Positions 27,095-35,652 of a stretch of 64,000 nt of DNA are shown one piece after another. The first letter of the stretch is position 1. Each line of letters begins with the position of its first letter. The notes beneath the pieces were generated by a model. That model saw only the letters and a program-made list of their open reading frames with translations. It searched no databases and was not told where the DNA came from. This DNA is from Acetobacterium sp. (GTDB lineage Bacteria > Bacillota > Clostridia > Eubacteriales > Eubacteriaceae): NCBI RefSeq assembly GCF_030652775.1, contig NZ_JAUSPS010000097.1, positions 1-64,000 on the forward strand, written 5' to 3'. A program made the position numbers and the translations under genes.

Positions 27095-27148
27095 AAACTA
27101 AAACAGCTCTTAAATAGTTGATGACTACTTAAGGGCTGTTTTAGTTTT
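27095..27148 (+). terminator. Terminator after the two-component genes
   Basis: AAACTAAAACAGC (27095-27107) pairs with GCTGTTTTAGTTT (27135-27147). Inner TCTTAA/TTAAGG and ATAGT/ACTAC pairings extend the stem. Confidence 0.85.
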
Positions 27149-27165
27149 CCATTTTTAAAGCTGTA

Positions 27166-27918
27166 TTAATGATTCTTTTTCTCCTGGGCATTTTTCAGTT
27201 CAATACTTTTTTCTCGGCATTCATCCGCATAATCTTCATAGGCTTCCCGGTAATCTTCATAATCGATGGTGCAATCGCGGTCATCAAAAGATTTGCAATA
27301 GCCTTCCAGGGCTTTCCAATCCCGGCTGTAGGCGTGAAAACTCAGGGCATGATGGGTATAGGAACCCAGTTTTTTAATCCCTGCTTCGCTGGCGATATAC
27401 CTGGACAGTTCGATGAGGGCGAAAACATTCATGGCGACTGCCTTAACCCCATCATTGCTTCTAAATACCACGTCGGTATTTAATTTGCCGTCTTTAATGG
27501 TGTAATGAATGAGCTGCAGGCAGGGCGGATGATTTAGTCTGGCGGCCTCCTGATTGGCCACATGTAGGGTTGCCTGTCTGGTACCGGGATCTTCTTTTAG
27601 TTTGCTGATAATAAAATCAATGTTTTGGGAAAACAGATCATGATAGGTATAACCGTACATGTCTTTTTCAAAATCCTTAGTACCTTCAACAATCTCCAGG
27701 ACGTAGTCCACCAGAGTTTCCAGCCCGGTTGGCATGGCCATGGTAATTTTTATATCCTGCACGCTGTCGATATCCATCAGCAGGTGAATTTCTTTTAAAC
27801 TGTCTTCCCGATCCTGATTCTTCCCAATGACAACGTCGGCCTGATTCAAAGCCTTCATCGCCGCCTCAATGCCCTTATGTAGTTCCGTTTCGTGAATGTA
27901 AGTAACCATCATTTTCAC
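27166..27918 (-). CDS. Thymidylate synthase-like protein
   Basis: A 250-residue protein with the C-terminal core of the ThyA/dCMP-hydroxymethylase fold. Residues matching that family are the catalytic Cys133 (HPPCLQLI), the dUMP phosphate-binding R153-S-N-D156, Asn164, and the H195-A-Y197 pair in YTHHALSFHAYSRD. The first ~105 residues do not resemble ThyA, and the folate-binding C-terminal tail is replaced by an acidic helix ending EKKNH. It may be an archaeal-type thymidylate synthase, a dCMP hydroxymethylase relative, or a non-folate paralogue. The GTG at 27918 lacks a clear ribosome site; ATG at 27912 is also possible. It is a single gene, with no dihydrofolate reductase nearby. Confidence 0.7.
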   Translation of the reverse strand: MKMMVTYIHETELHKGIEAAMKALNQADVVIGKNQDREDSLKEIHLLMDIDSVQDIKITMAMPTGLETLVDYVLEIVEGTKDFEKDMYGYTYHDLFSQNIDFIISKLKEDPGTRQATLHVANQEAARLNHPPCLQLIHYTIKDGKLNTDVVFRSNDGVKAVAMNVFALIELSRYIASEAGIKKLGSYTHHALSFHAYSRDWKALEGYCKSFDDRDCTIDYEDYREAYEDYADECREKSIELKNAQEKKNH

Positions 27919-28107
27919 ATCGTATCAGCTTTTCAAATTAATCTCAAATCGCTAATACGAGATCCTTTCTATATAATAATACGTATCCGTTTATCTGTTC
28001 CATTGATGATCATACCATATCTTTCGGTAGATTTCATCTTTGTAAAAATCAAAATAAATCCCATAATGTCTTCAATTTTAAATAGCTGATCATATTTTAC
28101 GGCGGAA

Positions 28108-28746
28108 CTAGAAATTTTTTAGAAAGTTTTCCGTCACGGTGCCTCTTTTTATTGGCATCCCATGGGAGGGGCAAATCCAATCGTATTGGAGCTCTTTGAT
28201 GATTGAAATCGATCGTTTCGCTTCCTCTTGATCCCAGATAAAAAAGCGCGGCAACAGGTCTAGTCTGCCCTTAATCTCCTGAAATAAATCCCCAATAAAC
28301 ACTACATTTCGATATTGAAAAATTGTGTGTCCCGGTGTATGACCCGGGGCATGAATCACCCGAACCTCGCCAAAATTTTGATTGACCAGATAGCAGCCAG
28401 AAATATGGGGCTTGGGGGGGCGGGATATTGTTTGCAGAATTCGTTTGATTCCCGGTCGATTTTTTTCGCCCATAATGTAGGGCACATCTTCCTGAGGCGC
28501 CCACACCTCAGCCTGGGTGGCATCCTGCAAGGCCTTAGCGTTGCCAATATGATCAATATCATGGTGGGTCAGCAGAATCTTTTTTATCGTCTGAACCGCT
28601 CCGTCCAGAGCTTCCAGTTCTGCCAGAATCTTCTCTACCAAGCCTGGCATACCGGTATCGATGAGAATCCCTTCATCCGAACGAATAAAAAACACATGTC
28701 CATGGCTGGCACAATCAAGCTGATAAACATTTTCGATAATTTCCAT
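28108..28746 (-). CDS. Metallo-beta-lactamase-fold hydrolase
   Basis: A 212-residue soluble hydrolase. The dinuclear metal motif H-x-H-x-D-H is present in variant form as THHDIDHIG, with the later ligands in HAPGHTPGH, FIGDLF and PSHG. GGGAGCG precedes the ATG. The closest subgroup is the general MBL family that includes glyoxalase II-like and quorum-lactonase-like proteins; the substrate is not evident. It is transcribed alone, behind the terminator of the surface-protein gene upstream. Confidence 0.88.
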   Translation of the reverse strand: MEIIENVYQLDCASHGHVFFIRSDEGILIDTGMPGLVEKILAELEALDGAVQTIKKILLTHHDIDHIGNAKALQDATQAEVWAPQEDVPYIMGEKNRPGIKRILQTISRPPKPHISGCYLVNQNFGEVRVIHAPGHTPGHTIFQYRNVVFIGDLFQEIKGRLDLLPRFFIWDQEEAKRSISIIKELQYDWICPSHGMPIKRGTVTENFLKNF

Positions 28747-28794
28747 CTTGTTACGCTCCCAAAAGTTATTTTTTTATCAGATCCATAAAAGAAA

Positions 28795-28813
28795 AGCGGC
28801 CAGAATGGCCGCT
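28795..28813 (-). terminator. Terminator after the surface-protein gene
   Basis: AGCGGCCA and TGGCCGCT form an 8-pair stem around GAA, with a T-rich minus-strand tail. Confidence 0.85.
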
Positions 28814-28857
28814 GTACAGTGTCGATAATTATCGGTTCAGTTGCTACTCGCAAATTT

Positions 28858-30156
28858 TCAGGCCTGCGACTCTCTTTTTCCAACAGCAACAGCAAGTCCG
28901 ATCAGCATGATCAGGGCTGCTCCCGCCACGGCAGCTTCCGATGCGCTAGTATCCACCCCGGTTTTGGGATTGGCTGAACTGGCATGCTGTTTTTTAAATG
29001 TTTGCGCCGAAAGCGGTTCAAGATACAAACAGGCCGCATCACGGTCGACATCCCCATAAATCGGGCTGATATCAATGCTACCTTCGGCCACAAGGGCCTT
29101 AGCGATAGCTCCCGATGTGCATAAATCAAGAATGCCATTGTTAATGATAATTTTATTATAGGAGAATAAGGCACCGGCATCGCCATGATCAGCAATCGAT
29201 TCGACGACCGTATAGCCGCCGTTAAATACCAGTTTATCGTAGGCTCCGATACCACGGCTGTAACTGCTTGGACTATCGGTGAAAACATCAATATTTCCGC
29301 CATTGACAATTAGATCGCCAAAAGCAAACAAACCAAAGGCACCGGCATAATCACTATTATAAGCGGTCACATCAATGTTCCCCCCGTTGATGGTGAGATT
29401 ACCCATTGTCATGACTTCAGCATTATCACCTGTCAGGATTCCAACAGCTGAGCTGGAACTTTCATATCCGACGGCAGCGATATCATAGGTTCCGCTGTCA
29501 ATCACCAGATTTCCAACAACATTGATGCCGCCACCCATTAAATCAGGGGTCGCTTGTCCTTCGGCAATCAGCGTGCCTGTCCCGCTGGCATTCATATCAC
29601 CTTCCACTTTAACGGCAAAACCATTATCTGTTTTTATAATATTAGTGCCAAGCAGAACGAGTTTAAACGGAACTGCTGCCGATTTGACATCAAGCTTTTC
29701 GCCTATAAAATTATTTAATGTCAGTTCGTTGGTTGCTGAATCATATGCATAATCAGAACCGCTGTTGGTGGCCAGAACATCGATGATCACACCATTCTGG
29801 GTTAAGCACAAATATGTAGCCGCCTGGGTTTCAAGCGCTTCCGGTTCGAGGTTTTCTACTACCGGTGGCTCCGAAACGGCCTTGGTTTCCAGGCTATTAT
29901 CGGTAGGAGCTGTTATTTCTGCGACCGCTGGCAGCGGGGTAATTTCGGTACTGTTGGCTGTTTCTTCTGTTAACACAGTCTCCGCATCGACTGCTTCAGT
30001 TGTTACTAAAACCAGAGCTAATTCGTTGGTTGGTTCTTTTTCACTTACGGCTTCTCCAGCGGCTAAAGCTGAGACCGGAATCAGCATCGACAACATCGCC
30101 GCAACCATCAGCAGGGATAAAAATTTTGATATTTTCTTCTTCATTTTCTTCTTCAT
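28858..30156 (-). CDS. Sortase-anchored surface protein with carbohydrate-binding-like beta-helix
   Basis: A 432-residue exported wall protein. The start is set at ATG 30156, six bases after GGAG; ATGs also stand at 30168 and 30144 because the region is a 12-base tandem repeat. A signal peptide is followed by a Thr/Glu/Ala-rich linker (about 25-120). Next comes a repetitive right-handed beta-helix-like region with NGGNIDV, INGGNID and FNGGY turns, resembling the DUF4353 carbohydrate-binding domain. The C-terminus has NPKTG (28957-28971), a hydrophobic segment and a basic end, which is a sorting signal of the S/N-P-x-T-G type used by class B-like clostridial sortases. No sortase gene is in the window. 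Confidence 0.8.
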   Translation of the reverse strand: MKKKMKKKISKFLSLLMVAAMLSMLIPVSALAAGEAVSEKEPTNELALVLVTTEAVDAETVLTEETANSTEITPLPAVAEITAPTDNSLETKAVSEPPVVENLEPEALETQAATYLCLTQNGVIIDVLATNSGSDYAYDSATNELTLNNFIGEKLDVKSAAVPFKLVLLGTNIIKTDNGFAVKVEGDMNASGTGTLIAEGQATPDLMGGGINVVGNLVIDSGTYDIAAVGYESSSSAVGILTGDNAEVMTMGNLTINGGNIDVTAYNSDYAGAFGLFAFGDLIVNGGNIDVFTDSPSSYSRGIGAYDKLVFNGGYTVVESIADHGDAGALFSYNKIIINNGILDLCTSGAIAKALVAEGSIDISPIYGDVDRDAACLYLEPLSAQTFKKQHASSANPKTGVDTSASEAAVAGAALIMLIGLAVAVGKRESQA

Positions 30157-30353
30157 TTTCTTCTCCATTTCAAACTGTATTTTGATGAATTGTTGAGATT
30201 GGCAGCTACTCTTTAAAATCTTTGGTATCGTACCATTCTGTTTTTTCTCGTTTATATCATCGCATATGATTAAGATACCACAATCACAGAAAAATGTCGA
30301 TGGATTATTCCATATTTCTTGCATGGCAACTGTTCACTTATCAGAACAAATGC

Positions 30354-30379
30354 AAAAAACCGCCTGTTGGCGGTTTTTT
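30354..30379 (-). terminator. Bidirectional terminator
   Basis: AAAAAACCGCC and GGCGGTTTTTT flank TGTT. It lies just after the OYE-type gene and before the surface-protein gene, both on the minus strand. Confidence 0.9.
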
Positions 30380-30452
30380 GTTAATAAGCACGCATTTCAT
30401 TTATTTAGTACATTTTTTAATTGCTTAATTTCTTTTTCGATGCTGGTTCGGA

Positions 30453-32408
30453 TTAGATATCCAGAGCTGCGTGGTAGCCCTGATAAATAGCGGTAGTGAT
30501 GGTCGATGCTTTTACGCAATCGCCAATTTCGATAACGTATGGGGCACAGTCTACCAAGGTTTCAGCAATATTGCGTCGCGGCTTTTGTCCCAGAGCACAG
30601 ATCACTGTCGTTCCAGGAACTAGCACTTCCTGGCCAGCAGTATCTTCACAGACAACCCCCTGATCAGTAACTTTAAGTCCTTTTAATTCAGTATGAACCT
30701 CAAAACCACATTTTGCAATTTCATTCATCATCAGCGGTCGATGACGAAGATTTGCGTCTGGAGCCAATTCTGGTCTCATTTCCACCAGGTGTACGGTCTT
30801 CCCTTCCCGGGCAAAATGGATAGCCGCTTCACAGCCTGCCAAACCGCCGCCTAAAACAACGATGGTATCCCCAACCTGGTCTTTATGCTTGTAGTAGTCG
30901 TTGACGACAATCACATTGTCACCATCCAAACCGGGAATTGCTGGAACGATGGGTTCCGAGCCGACTGCCACAATCAGGGCGTCAACATTTTCCTGATCGA
31001 CGTATTCTTTTGTTACCGGTGTGTTCAGACGAATCTCAACACCGGCGTCTCTAGCCAGTTTTTCCAGGGTAACACCCAGTTCGTACATTTCATATTTAAA
31101 TGGTATTGCCTGTTCGCCTTTGAGGATTCCGCCTAAGGCATCACCTTTTTCGCAAAGAATAACCTGGTGTCCCCGTTTGGCCGCCGTTAGTGCCGCTTCC
31201 AGTCCAGCTGGTCCACCGCCTGCCACCAATACCTTTACCGGATTGGCAGTGGGAATAACTTCAGTCCCATCCATTTCCCGACCAATTAAAGGATTAACGG
31301 TACAGCGTCGGGTGGATGTAACTGCCCGTTCGGCCATGCAGGTAAAACAGCGTAGGCATTTAATAATATCGGCATCCTGGTTGCTCATGACTTTTCGCGG
31401 CAAGAAGGGATCAGCCAACAGTGCCCGAGCCATTTCAACAATATCAGCCTGACCGGAGGCGATAATTTCTTCCATCATCGCTGGATCATTCAGTCCGCCC
31501 AGGGTTGCTACTGGCACCGAGACATGTTTTTTGATTTCAGCCGCCAGATAAACATTTCGGCCATGAGGTTCAAACATTGATGGATGGGTCAAGCCGAAGC
31601 CACTTTGATAGGTGCCTGCGGTAATGTGCAGTAAATCAACTTTCGATTCGACCATCTTGGCAATTTCAACCCCATCCTCCAGGGTATAGCCGCCTTCAAA
31701 TAATTCCGAACCGCTCATCCGAAACTCGATCGGGAAACCTGGACCAACTGCATTGCGGACGCTGTCCAGAACTTCTAAGGCCAGACGAGCCCGGTTTTCT
31801 AATGGGCCGCCGTATTTGTCGGTTCGGTGGTTAAAAAAGGGCGAAAGAAACTGATTCAGCAGCCATCCGTGACCGCCATGTACCATGATCATTTCAAATC
31901 CTGCTCGTTTAGCTAATCCGGCCACCCGTCCGTAAGCGGCGACAATATCATCGATCAGTTCCTGAGTCAGTTCTTTAACTGGTCTTCCATCAGGACGGGT
32001 TCCGACGCTGGGTCCCCATTGAGCCATGCCGCCTTTTTTATCCTTGTCAGTAAGATAGGTGCCGGCATACTGTCCGGAATGGGATAATTCGACACTGGGA
32101 ATGGCACCATGGCGACGAATCGCATCGGCCGTGTAAGTAAAACTGGCCAGTGAATCAACCGTTTGCAGATCAAGATGATACATATGAGATCCTTCGGTTT
32201 CAGGATGAACCACGCATTCACTGACCGTTACCGTAGCAGCACCACCTTTGGCTCGCAGTTCATAAAAAGCTTTTGATTTTGGGCCGATGGTACAATCTGC
32301 AGTAATATCGGTGCCTCCCATGGGTGCACCAAACATTCTGTTTCTGAAGGTTACATTACCAATTTTAATCGGTTTACATAAATTTGGATATTTTCGTTGC
32401 ATTGTCAA
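30453..32408 (-). CDS. OYE-type 4Fe-4S flavoenzyme (2,4-dienoyl-CoA reductase-like NADH:flavin oxidoreductase)
   Basis: A 651-residue FMN-, FAD- and 4Fe-4S-containing ene-reductase. The N-terminal barrel (about 1-370) is the Old Yellow Enzyme domain (NRMFGAPMG, MVHGGHGWLLNQFLSP). The cluster ligands lie in CLRCFTCMAE and the later RRCTVNP. The C-terminal half (about 385-650) is a two-dinucleotide reductase domain: VAGGGPAGLEAAL binds FAD and VVLGGGLAGCEAAIHFA binds NAD(P)H. Relatives reduce dienoyl-CoAs, enoates, bile-acid enones or trimethylamine. Here the acid, ester or ketone substrate is not known. It is single, with a strong promoter and palindromic operator upstream. Confidence 0.93.
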   Translation of the reverse strand: MTMQRKYPNLCKPIKIGNVTFRNRMFGAPMGGTDITADCTIGPKSKAFYELRAKGGAATVTVSECVVHPETEGSHMYHLDLQTVDSLASFTYTADAIRRHGAIPSVELSHSGQYAGTYLTDKDKKGGMAQWGPSVGTRPDGRPVKELTQELIDDIVAAYGRVAGLAKRAGFEMIMVHGGHGWLLNQFLSPFFNHRTDKYGGPLENRARLALEVLDSVRNAVGPGFPIEFRMSGSELFEGGYTLEDGVEIAKMVESKVDLLHITAGTYQSGFGLTHPSMFEPHGRNVYLAAEIKKHVSVPVATLGGLNDPAMMEEIIASGQADIVEMARALLADPFLPRKVMSNQDADIIKCLRCFTCMAERAVTSTRRCTVNPLIGREMDGTEVIPTANPVKVLVAGGGPAGLEAALTAAKRGHQVILCEKGDALGGILKGEQAIPFKYEMYELGVTLEKLARDAGVEIRLNTPVTKEYVDQENVDALIVAVGSEPIVPAIPGLDGDNVIVVNDYYKHKDQVGDTIVVLGGGLAGCEAAIHFAREGKTVHLVEMRPELAPDANLRHRPLMMNEIAKCGFEVHTELKGLKVTDQGVVCEDTAGQEVLVPGTTVICALGQKPRRNIAETLVDCAPYVIEIGDCVKASTITTAIYQGYHAALDI

Positions 32409-32464
32409 TTCTCCTTAAAATTTTTTCGTTGGTTCCGTCAATAATAAGCGGTCTATTTGATAAA

Positions 32465-32517
32465 ATCTTAACATGATCTTTTGCTGATGTCAACAAAATC
32501 ATGTAAGTATTTACATG
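32465..32517 (-). promoter_or_regulatory. Promoter and palindromic operator of the OYE-type gene
   Basis: On the minus strand TTGACA (32493-32488), 17 bases, TAAGAT (32470-32465). Abutting the -35 box is the palindrome CATGTAA-N4-TTACATG (32500-32517), a good candidate operator. No regulator gene is adjacent. Confidence 0.7.
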
Positions 32518-32585
32518 TTTAAGTTACGCAACTTTAACTTGACTGCAAACGTTATTGACTAACTAAAAAATTATCCGAAATTCCG

Positions 32586-32660
32586 GCTAGGTTGTTAGGT
32601 ATTCATACCCAAAAGAGATGCTTTACTTGGGTTCAGCGCTAAATTCTGAACCAACCTAGC
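32586..32660. repeat. 75-base inverted-repeat element resembling a three-way junction
   Basis: Outer arms GCTAGGTT (32586-32593) and AACCTAGC (32653-32660) are perfect. GGTTCAG (32630-32636) and CTGAACC (32646-32652) form a second perfect stem that abuts the outer one. A small GGTAT/ATACC repeat lies inside. It falls between two divergent promoters, outside both predicted transcripts. Confidence 0.55.
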
Positions 32661-32732
32661 AAAACAGATCTTTATAGTTCCTTTAATTGTATTCGAAAAA
32701 ACAATTTGCGCTAAAATGACAGTGTTTTATCC

Positions 32733-32761
32733 TTGACGTTTATTCAAAAGATGGTTATCAT
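32733..32761 (+). promoter_or_regulatory. Promoter of the small protein gene at 32788
   Basis: TTGACG (32733-32738), 17 bases, TATCAT (32756-32761). A GAGGAG ribosome site lies between it and the ATG. Confidence 0.65.
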
Positions 32762-32787
32762 TAAAAAAACACGAAAAGAGGAGCCTT

Positions 32788-33168
32788 ATGATCTCAGAAA
32801 AAATGCTTGAAAAAATCAGGGAGCTCTGTAAGGACTTGGATGGTCTGTCCCAGGAGAGCTTTGAAAAAGGAATTAAACTTTTTGCCGCCGATAAGGCCGA
32901 ATCCCGCACATCTCAAGTGGTTGATGTAATCAGTAAAAAAGAATATGAACGACTTTCAAAAAATTCCGAGTTTACCCAGGCCGCTGAGATCATCACCGAC
33001 ACCCTGACGCTGCTGGAAGAGCTGGATAATCTGGAATGGGTCTATAACGACCTGATTCGAAAACTTTATAACAGCCACCCTGACCGACCTGAACTAACCA
33101 AAGAAATTGAAGATAATACGCTTTATTGTCTTGAACCACCATTTAGCCGGTCAAAGTTCTTGAATTAG
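32788..33168 (+). CDS. Small acidic helical protein, unknown function
   Basis: A 126-residue protein I do not recognise. GAGGAG stands 6 bases before the ATG, and it has its own promoter and terminator, so it is a genuine gene. It is acidic, has no membrane segment, and is mostly alpha-helical by composition. Residues 1-45 and 55-95 look amphipathic. Cys appears only at two places. No neighbour gives a clue. Confidence 0.75.
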   Translation: MISEKMLEKIRELCKDLDGLSQESFEKGIKLFAADKAESRTSQVVDVISKKEYERLSKNSEFTQAAEIITDTLTLLEELDNLEWVYNDLIRKLYNSHPDRPELTKEIEDNTLYCLEPPFSRSKFLN

Positions 33169-33289
33169 ACCCATGGTGTTAATTCCAGTGTTTTGAGCTT
33201 GACGTATTTATTTACTCATCCTAGTTCCAGAAACTAATTCCTGGTCTTTTTCATAAAACACCGACTCCCCATCCTTTATTAATGTTAAT

Positions 33290-33345
33290 GTGAAGAACGA
33301 CCTTATCTGACAAACTGTCCAGACAAGGTCGTTCTTCACTTCTTA
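33290..33345 (+). terminator. Long terminator hairpin between convergent genes
   Basis: GTGAAGAACGACCTT (33290-33304) pairs with AAGGTCGTTCTTCAC (33325-33339), 15 perfect pairs with an inner loop of 20 bases, followed by a T-rich stretch. Confidence 0.85.
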
Positions 33346-33459
33346 ATTACATTTGAATGGTTAGCCCAAACAAATAAATAACATTACTAATGATTATTTC
33401 CGTCTATCAGTGCATTAAAACACAAATGCAATAAAGCTCCCGTCCTACACTGGTCATCC

Positions 33460-35613
33460 CTAGCTTGTTTGCTGGTCCGGTAAACTCAGTCGTCTTCTTT
33501 CTTCAGCCAGAATCCGATCAATTAGCGATTTTTCTGAAACATCTACCGCCTGAAAGCTGGATTCCGCAATCACTGAATCGCGGGCGTAGGAATCAAAGAG
33601 CTGTTGCTTATTCTGAAGAATTGTCATCATCTGTTCGTCCACACTGTTGTCGGTGAGCAGCCGGTATACAAAAACGGTATGGGTTTGTCCCATCCGATAA
33701 GCCCGGGAGATGGCCTGGGTCTCCAGGGCTGGTTTGATCTGAGGTTCGCAGATGATGACCACACTGGCCATTTGAATATTCAGACCCACGCCCCCGGCCT
33801 GAATCTGACAAATCAAGGCGGTACCTGGCGGGGCGGTACCGAAATCATCAATGATGGCCTGACGCCTGGCCGGGGTGACGCTGCCGGTTATCGGTTCCAG
33901 CGACCGATCAATCAAGGCCTGACTGAGCGTGTCAATCACATCCCGAAAAAAGGAAAAGATCAGAATTTTGCGGCCATTTTCCTTTGCCTCTGCGCAGATT
34001 TCCAACAACCGCTTGAGCTTGGGACATTCATTAACCCCTGAACCTGTCCAGGCCATCCTGCGCATCAGCATAAACTGACCATCCAAGACGGCCAGACGAT
34101 AATCTTTTTGTTCCTGGGAACCAAAATCCACCCACTGTTCCTTTTGAATAAGCTCAGGCAGTTCGTTCAGGACATCATCCCGGTTTCGTCGCAAATACAC
34201 TGGTGCAATCATAAGCCGGAACTGATACTCATTGGTCAGAACTTCTTTCTGACTGATTTTTTCGGCAATCTCCGGATTCAGCCTTAGTATCAGGCTGCTC
34301 ATTTCCTGAAGATTGTTTTCCAGCGGAGTACCCGTCATGAAAAGAACCGCCTCCGCCCGCTTCACCAACTGATACAAGGCTTGTGACCTTTTAGCCTCAG
34401 GGTTCTTGACATAGTGAGCTTCATCGGCCACCAGCAGATCTACAGAAATCTCCGCCGGGATCGCAATGACCTTAAGCGTTTCGTATGTAGTCACCGCTAC
34501 TCCGCCTTTCTCTGCCCATTCTGTTAAACGGATTTCCCGATCAGACCCATGGATGGAACTGGGTATAAGCTGGCTGTGCTGGATAATTTCCCGATACCAG
34601 TTGATCAGTACACTAGCGGGACAAATCACCACAAAATGGGTTTTCCCCGCCGCCTGAAGGTGCGCCATGGCGGCAATGGCTTCGAGGGTTTTTCCCAGAC
34701 CCATTTCATCCCCAAGCAGGGTGTTTTTCTGGACAATCGCATACTTTGCTCCGAATTCCTGATACCCCCGTAGCGAGGATTTCATCAGCGCAGTGTTCAA
34801 GCTCAGGGCTTCCACCCGTTCCACCAGCTCCAGCGGCAGATCGCCCTGACGTTTTTGTCGATCTGCCTTGACCCCGGTGATCGCTTCCAGCAGTGCATAG
34901 TAAGCGGCGGCATTGCTGGTAAAATCCAGCCATACTTCTGACAGCGGCGTCCCCTGAATCAAGCGGTAGTGCTTTACCGCCTGATCCAGATCGCAGCCAG
35001 CATCGCTATCAAGAAAGCGGATTAAATTATTCAGGGATTGAAGCGCCGCTTCCTTTTTCTCAGTGCCAGTGAATAACCACCGAAAAGAGTTCTGGACACG
35101 CCGAGCCAGCTCCAGTTCCTGATAAAGCTGGTTTTCAAATTCATCCAGAATAGTTTTGCAGCTTTCATAATCCTCTTTACTCTGGAGCAGACAATATAGA
35201 TTCTTGACCAGTCGGTCAGAAAACGCAGTCGGCGCATCCGGGTTTAACCTGGGAAAAAGCGTTTTGCGAAGCGAATCCTCAAAGTTTTGGGCTACCGCCA
35301 TCGCCTGAAAGGCACTACGCTCGCCAACGCCCTGGATTTTGATTAGCTCCTTTTTACTCATCTTCAGAAGCTGAGCCATGTTCTCGACACCGGCCTCGCA
35401 GATGACTGCGGTACGGATCCCCAGCCCCGCTTCATTGATGCGTTCGATGGGAATAGCCATCAGCGCCGTCTCAATTTCTGCTCCCATAAACAACGCATAA
35501 TCGGTATTCACGGTCTCCCGATATTTATTTTGCACCAGTGATTTAGCTCCAAAGATCAGGTCTTCAACTGCGCCAATGGTTTGTACAGAAAATTGCTTAT
35601 CCGGTTTTTTCAC
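33460..35613 (-). CDS. SNF2-family DEAD/DEAH helicase with helix-hairpin-helix
   Basis: A 717-residue ATP-dependent DNA translocase of the SNF2/RapA type. The GTG at 35613 is chosen because GGGAG lies 8 bases before it; an ATG at 35628 overlaps that site. An N-terminal helix-hairpin-helix (KMSKKELIKIQGVGERSAF) probably binds DNA. The motor has Walker A GDEMGLGKTLEAIA, DEAH-type VADEAHYVKN, motif III MTGTPLENNL, and motifs V/VI VGLNIQMA and QAISRAYRMGQ. Stand-alone SNF2 proteins of this kind act in repair, RNA-polymerase recycling or defence. It lies upstream of an MBL-protein and methyltransferase pair but with no overlap. Confidence 0.9.
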   Translation of the reverse strand: MKKPDKQFSVQTIGAVEDLIFGAKSLVQNKYRETVNTDYALFMGAEIETALMAIPIERINEAGLGIRTAVICEAGVENMAQLLKMSKKELIKIQGVGERSAFQAMAVAQNFEDSLRKTLFPRLNPDAPTAFSDRLVKNLYCLLQSKEDYESCKTILDEFENQLYQELELARRVQNSFRWLFTGTEKKEAALQSLNNLIRFLDSDAGCDLDQAVKHYRLIQGTPLSEVWLDFTSNAAAYYALLEAITGVKADRQKRQGDLPLELVERVEALSLNTALMKSSLRGYQEFGAKYAIVQKNTLLGDEMGLGKTLEAIAAMAHLQAAGKTHFVVICPASVLINWYREIIQHSQLIPSSIHGSDREIRLTEWAEKGGVAVTTYETLKVIAIPAEISVDLLVADEAHYVKNPEAKRSQALYQLVKRAEAVLFMTGTPLENNLQEMSSLILRLNPEIAEKISQKEVLTNEYQFRLMIAPVYLRRNRDDVLNELPELIQKEQWVDFGSQEQKDYRLAVLDGQFMLMRRMAWTGSGVNECPKLKRLLEICAEAKENGRKILIFSFFRDVIDTLSQALIDRSLEPITGSVTPARRQAIIDDFGTAPPGTALICQIQAGGVGLNIQMASVVIICEPQIKPALETQAISRAYRMGQTHTVFVYRLLTDNSVDEQMMTILQNKQQLFDSYARDSVIAESSFQAVDVSEKSLIDRILAEERRRLSLPDQQTS

Positions 35614-35652
35614 GATTATTACTCCCATGCGATTGATTTTTGTGATTTTCCT

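Noticed and set aside
30120-30170. CRISPR-like repeat at the start of the surface-protein gene
   Set aside because: It is a three-unit 12-base coding repeat without spacers.
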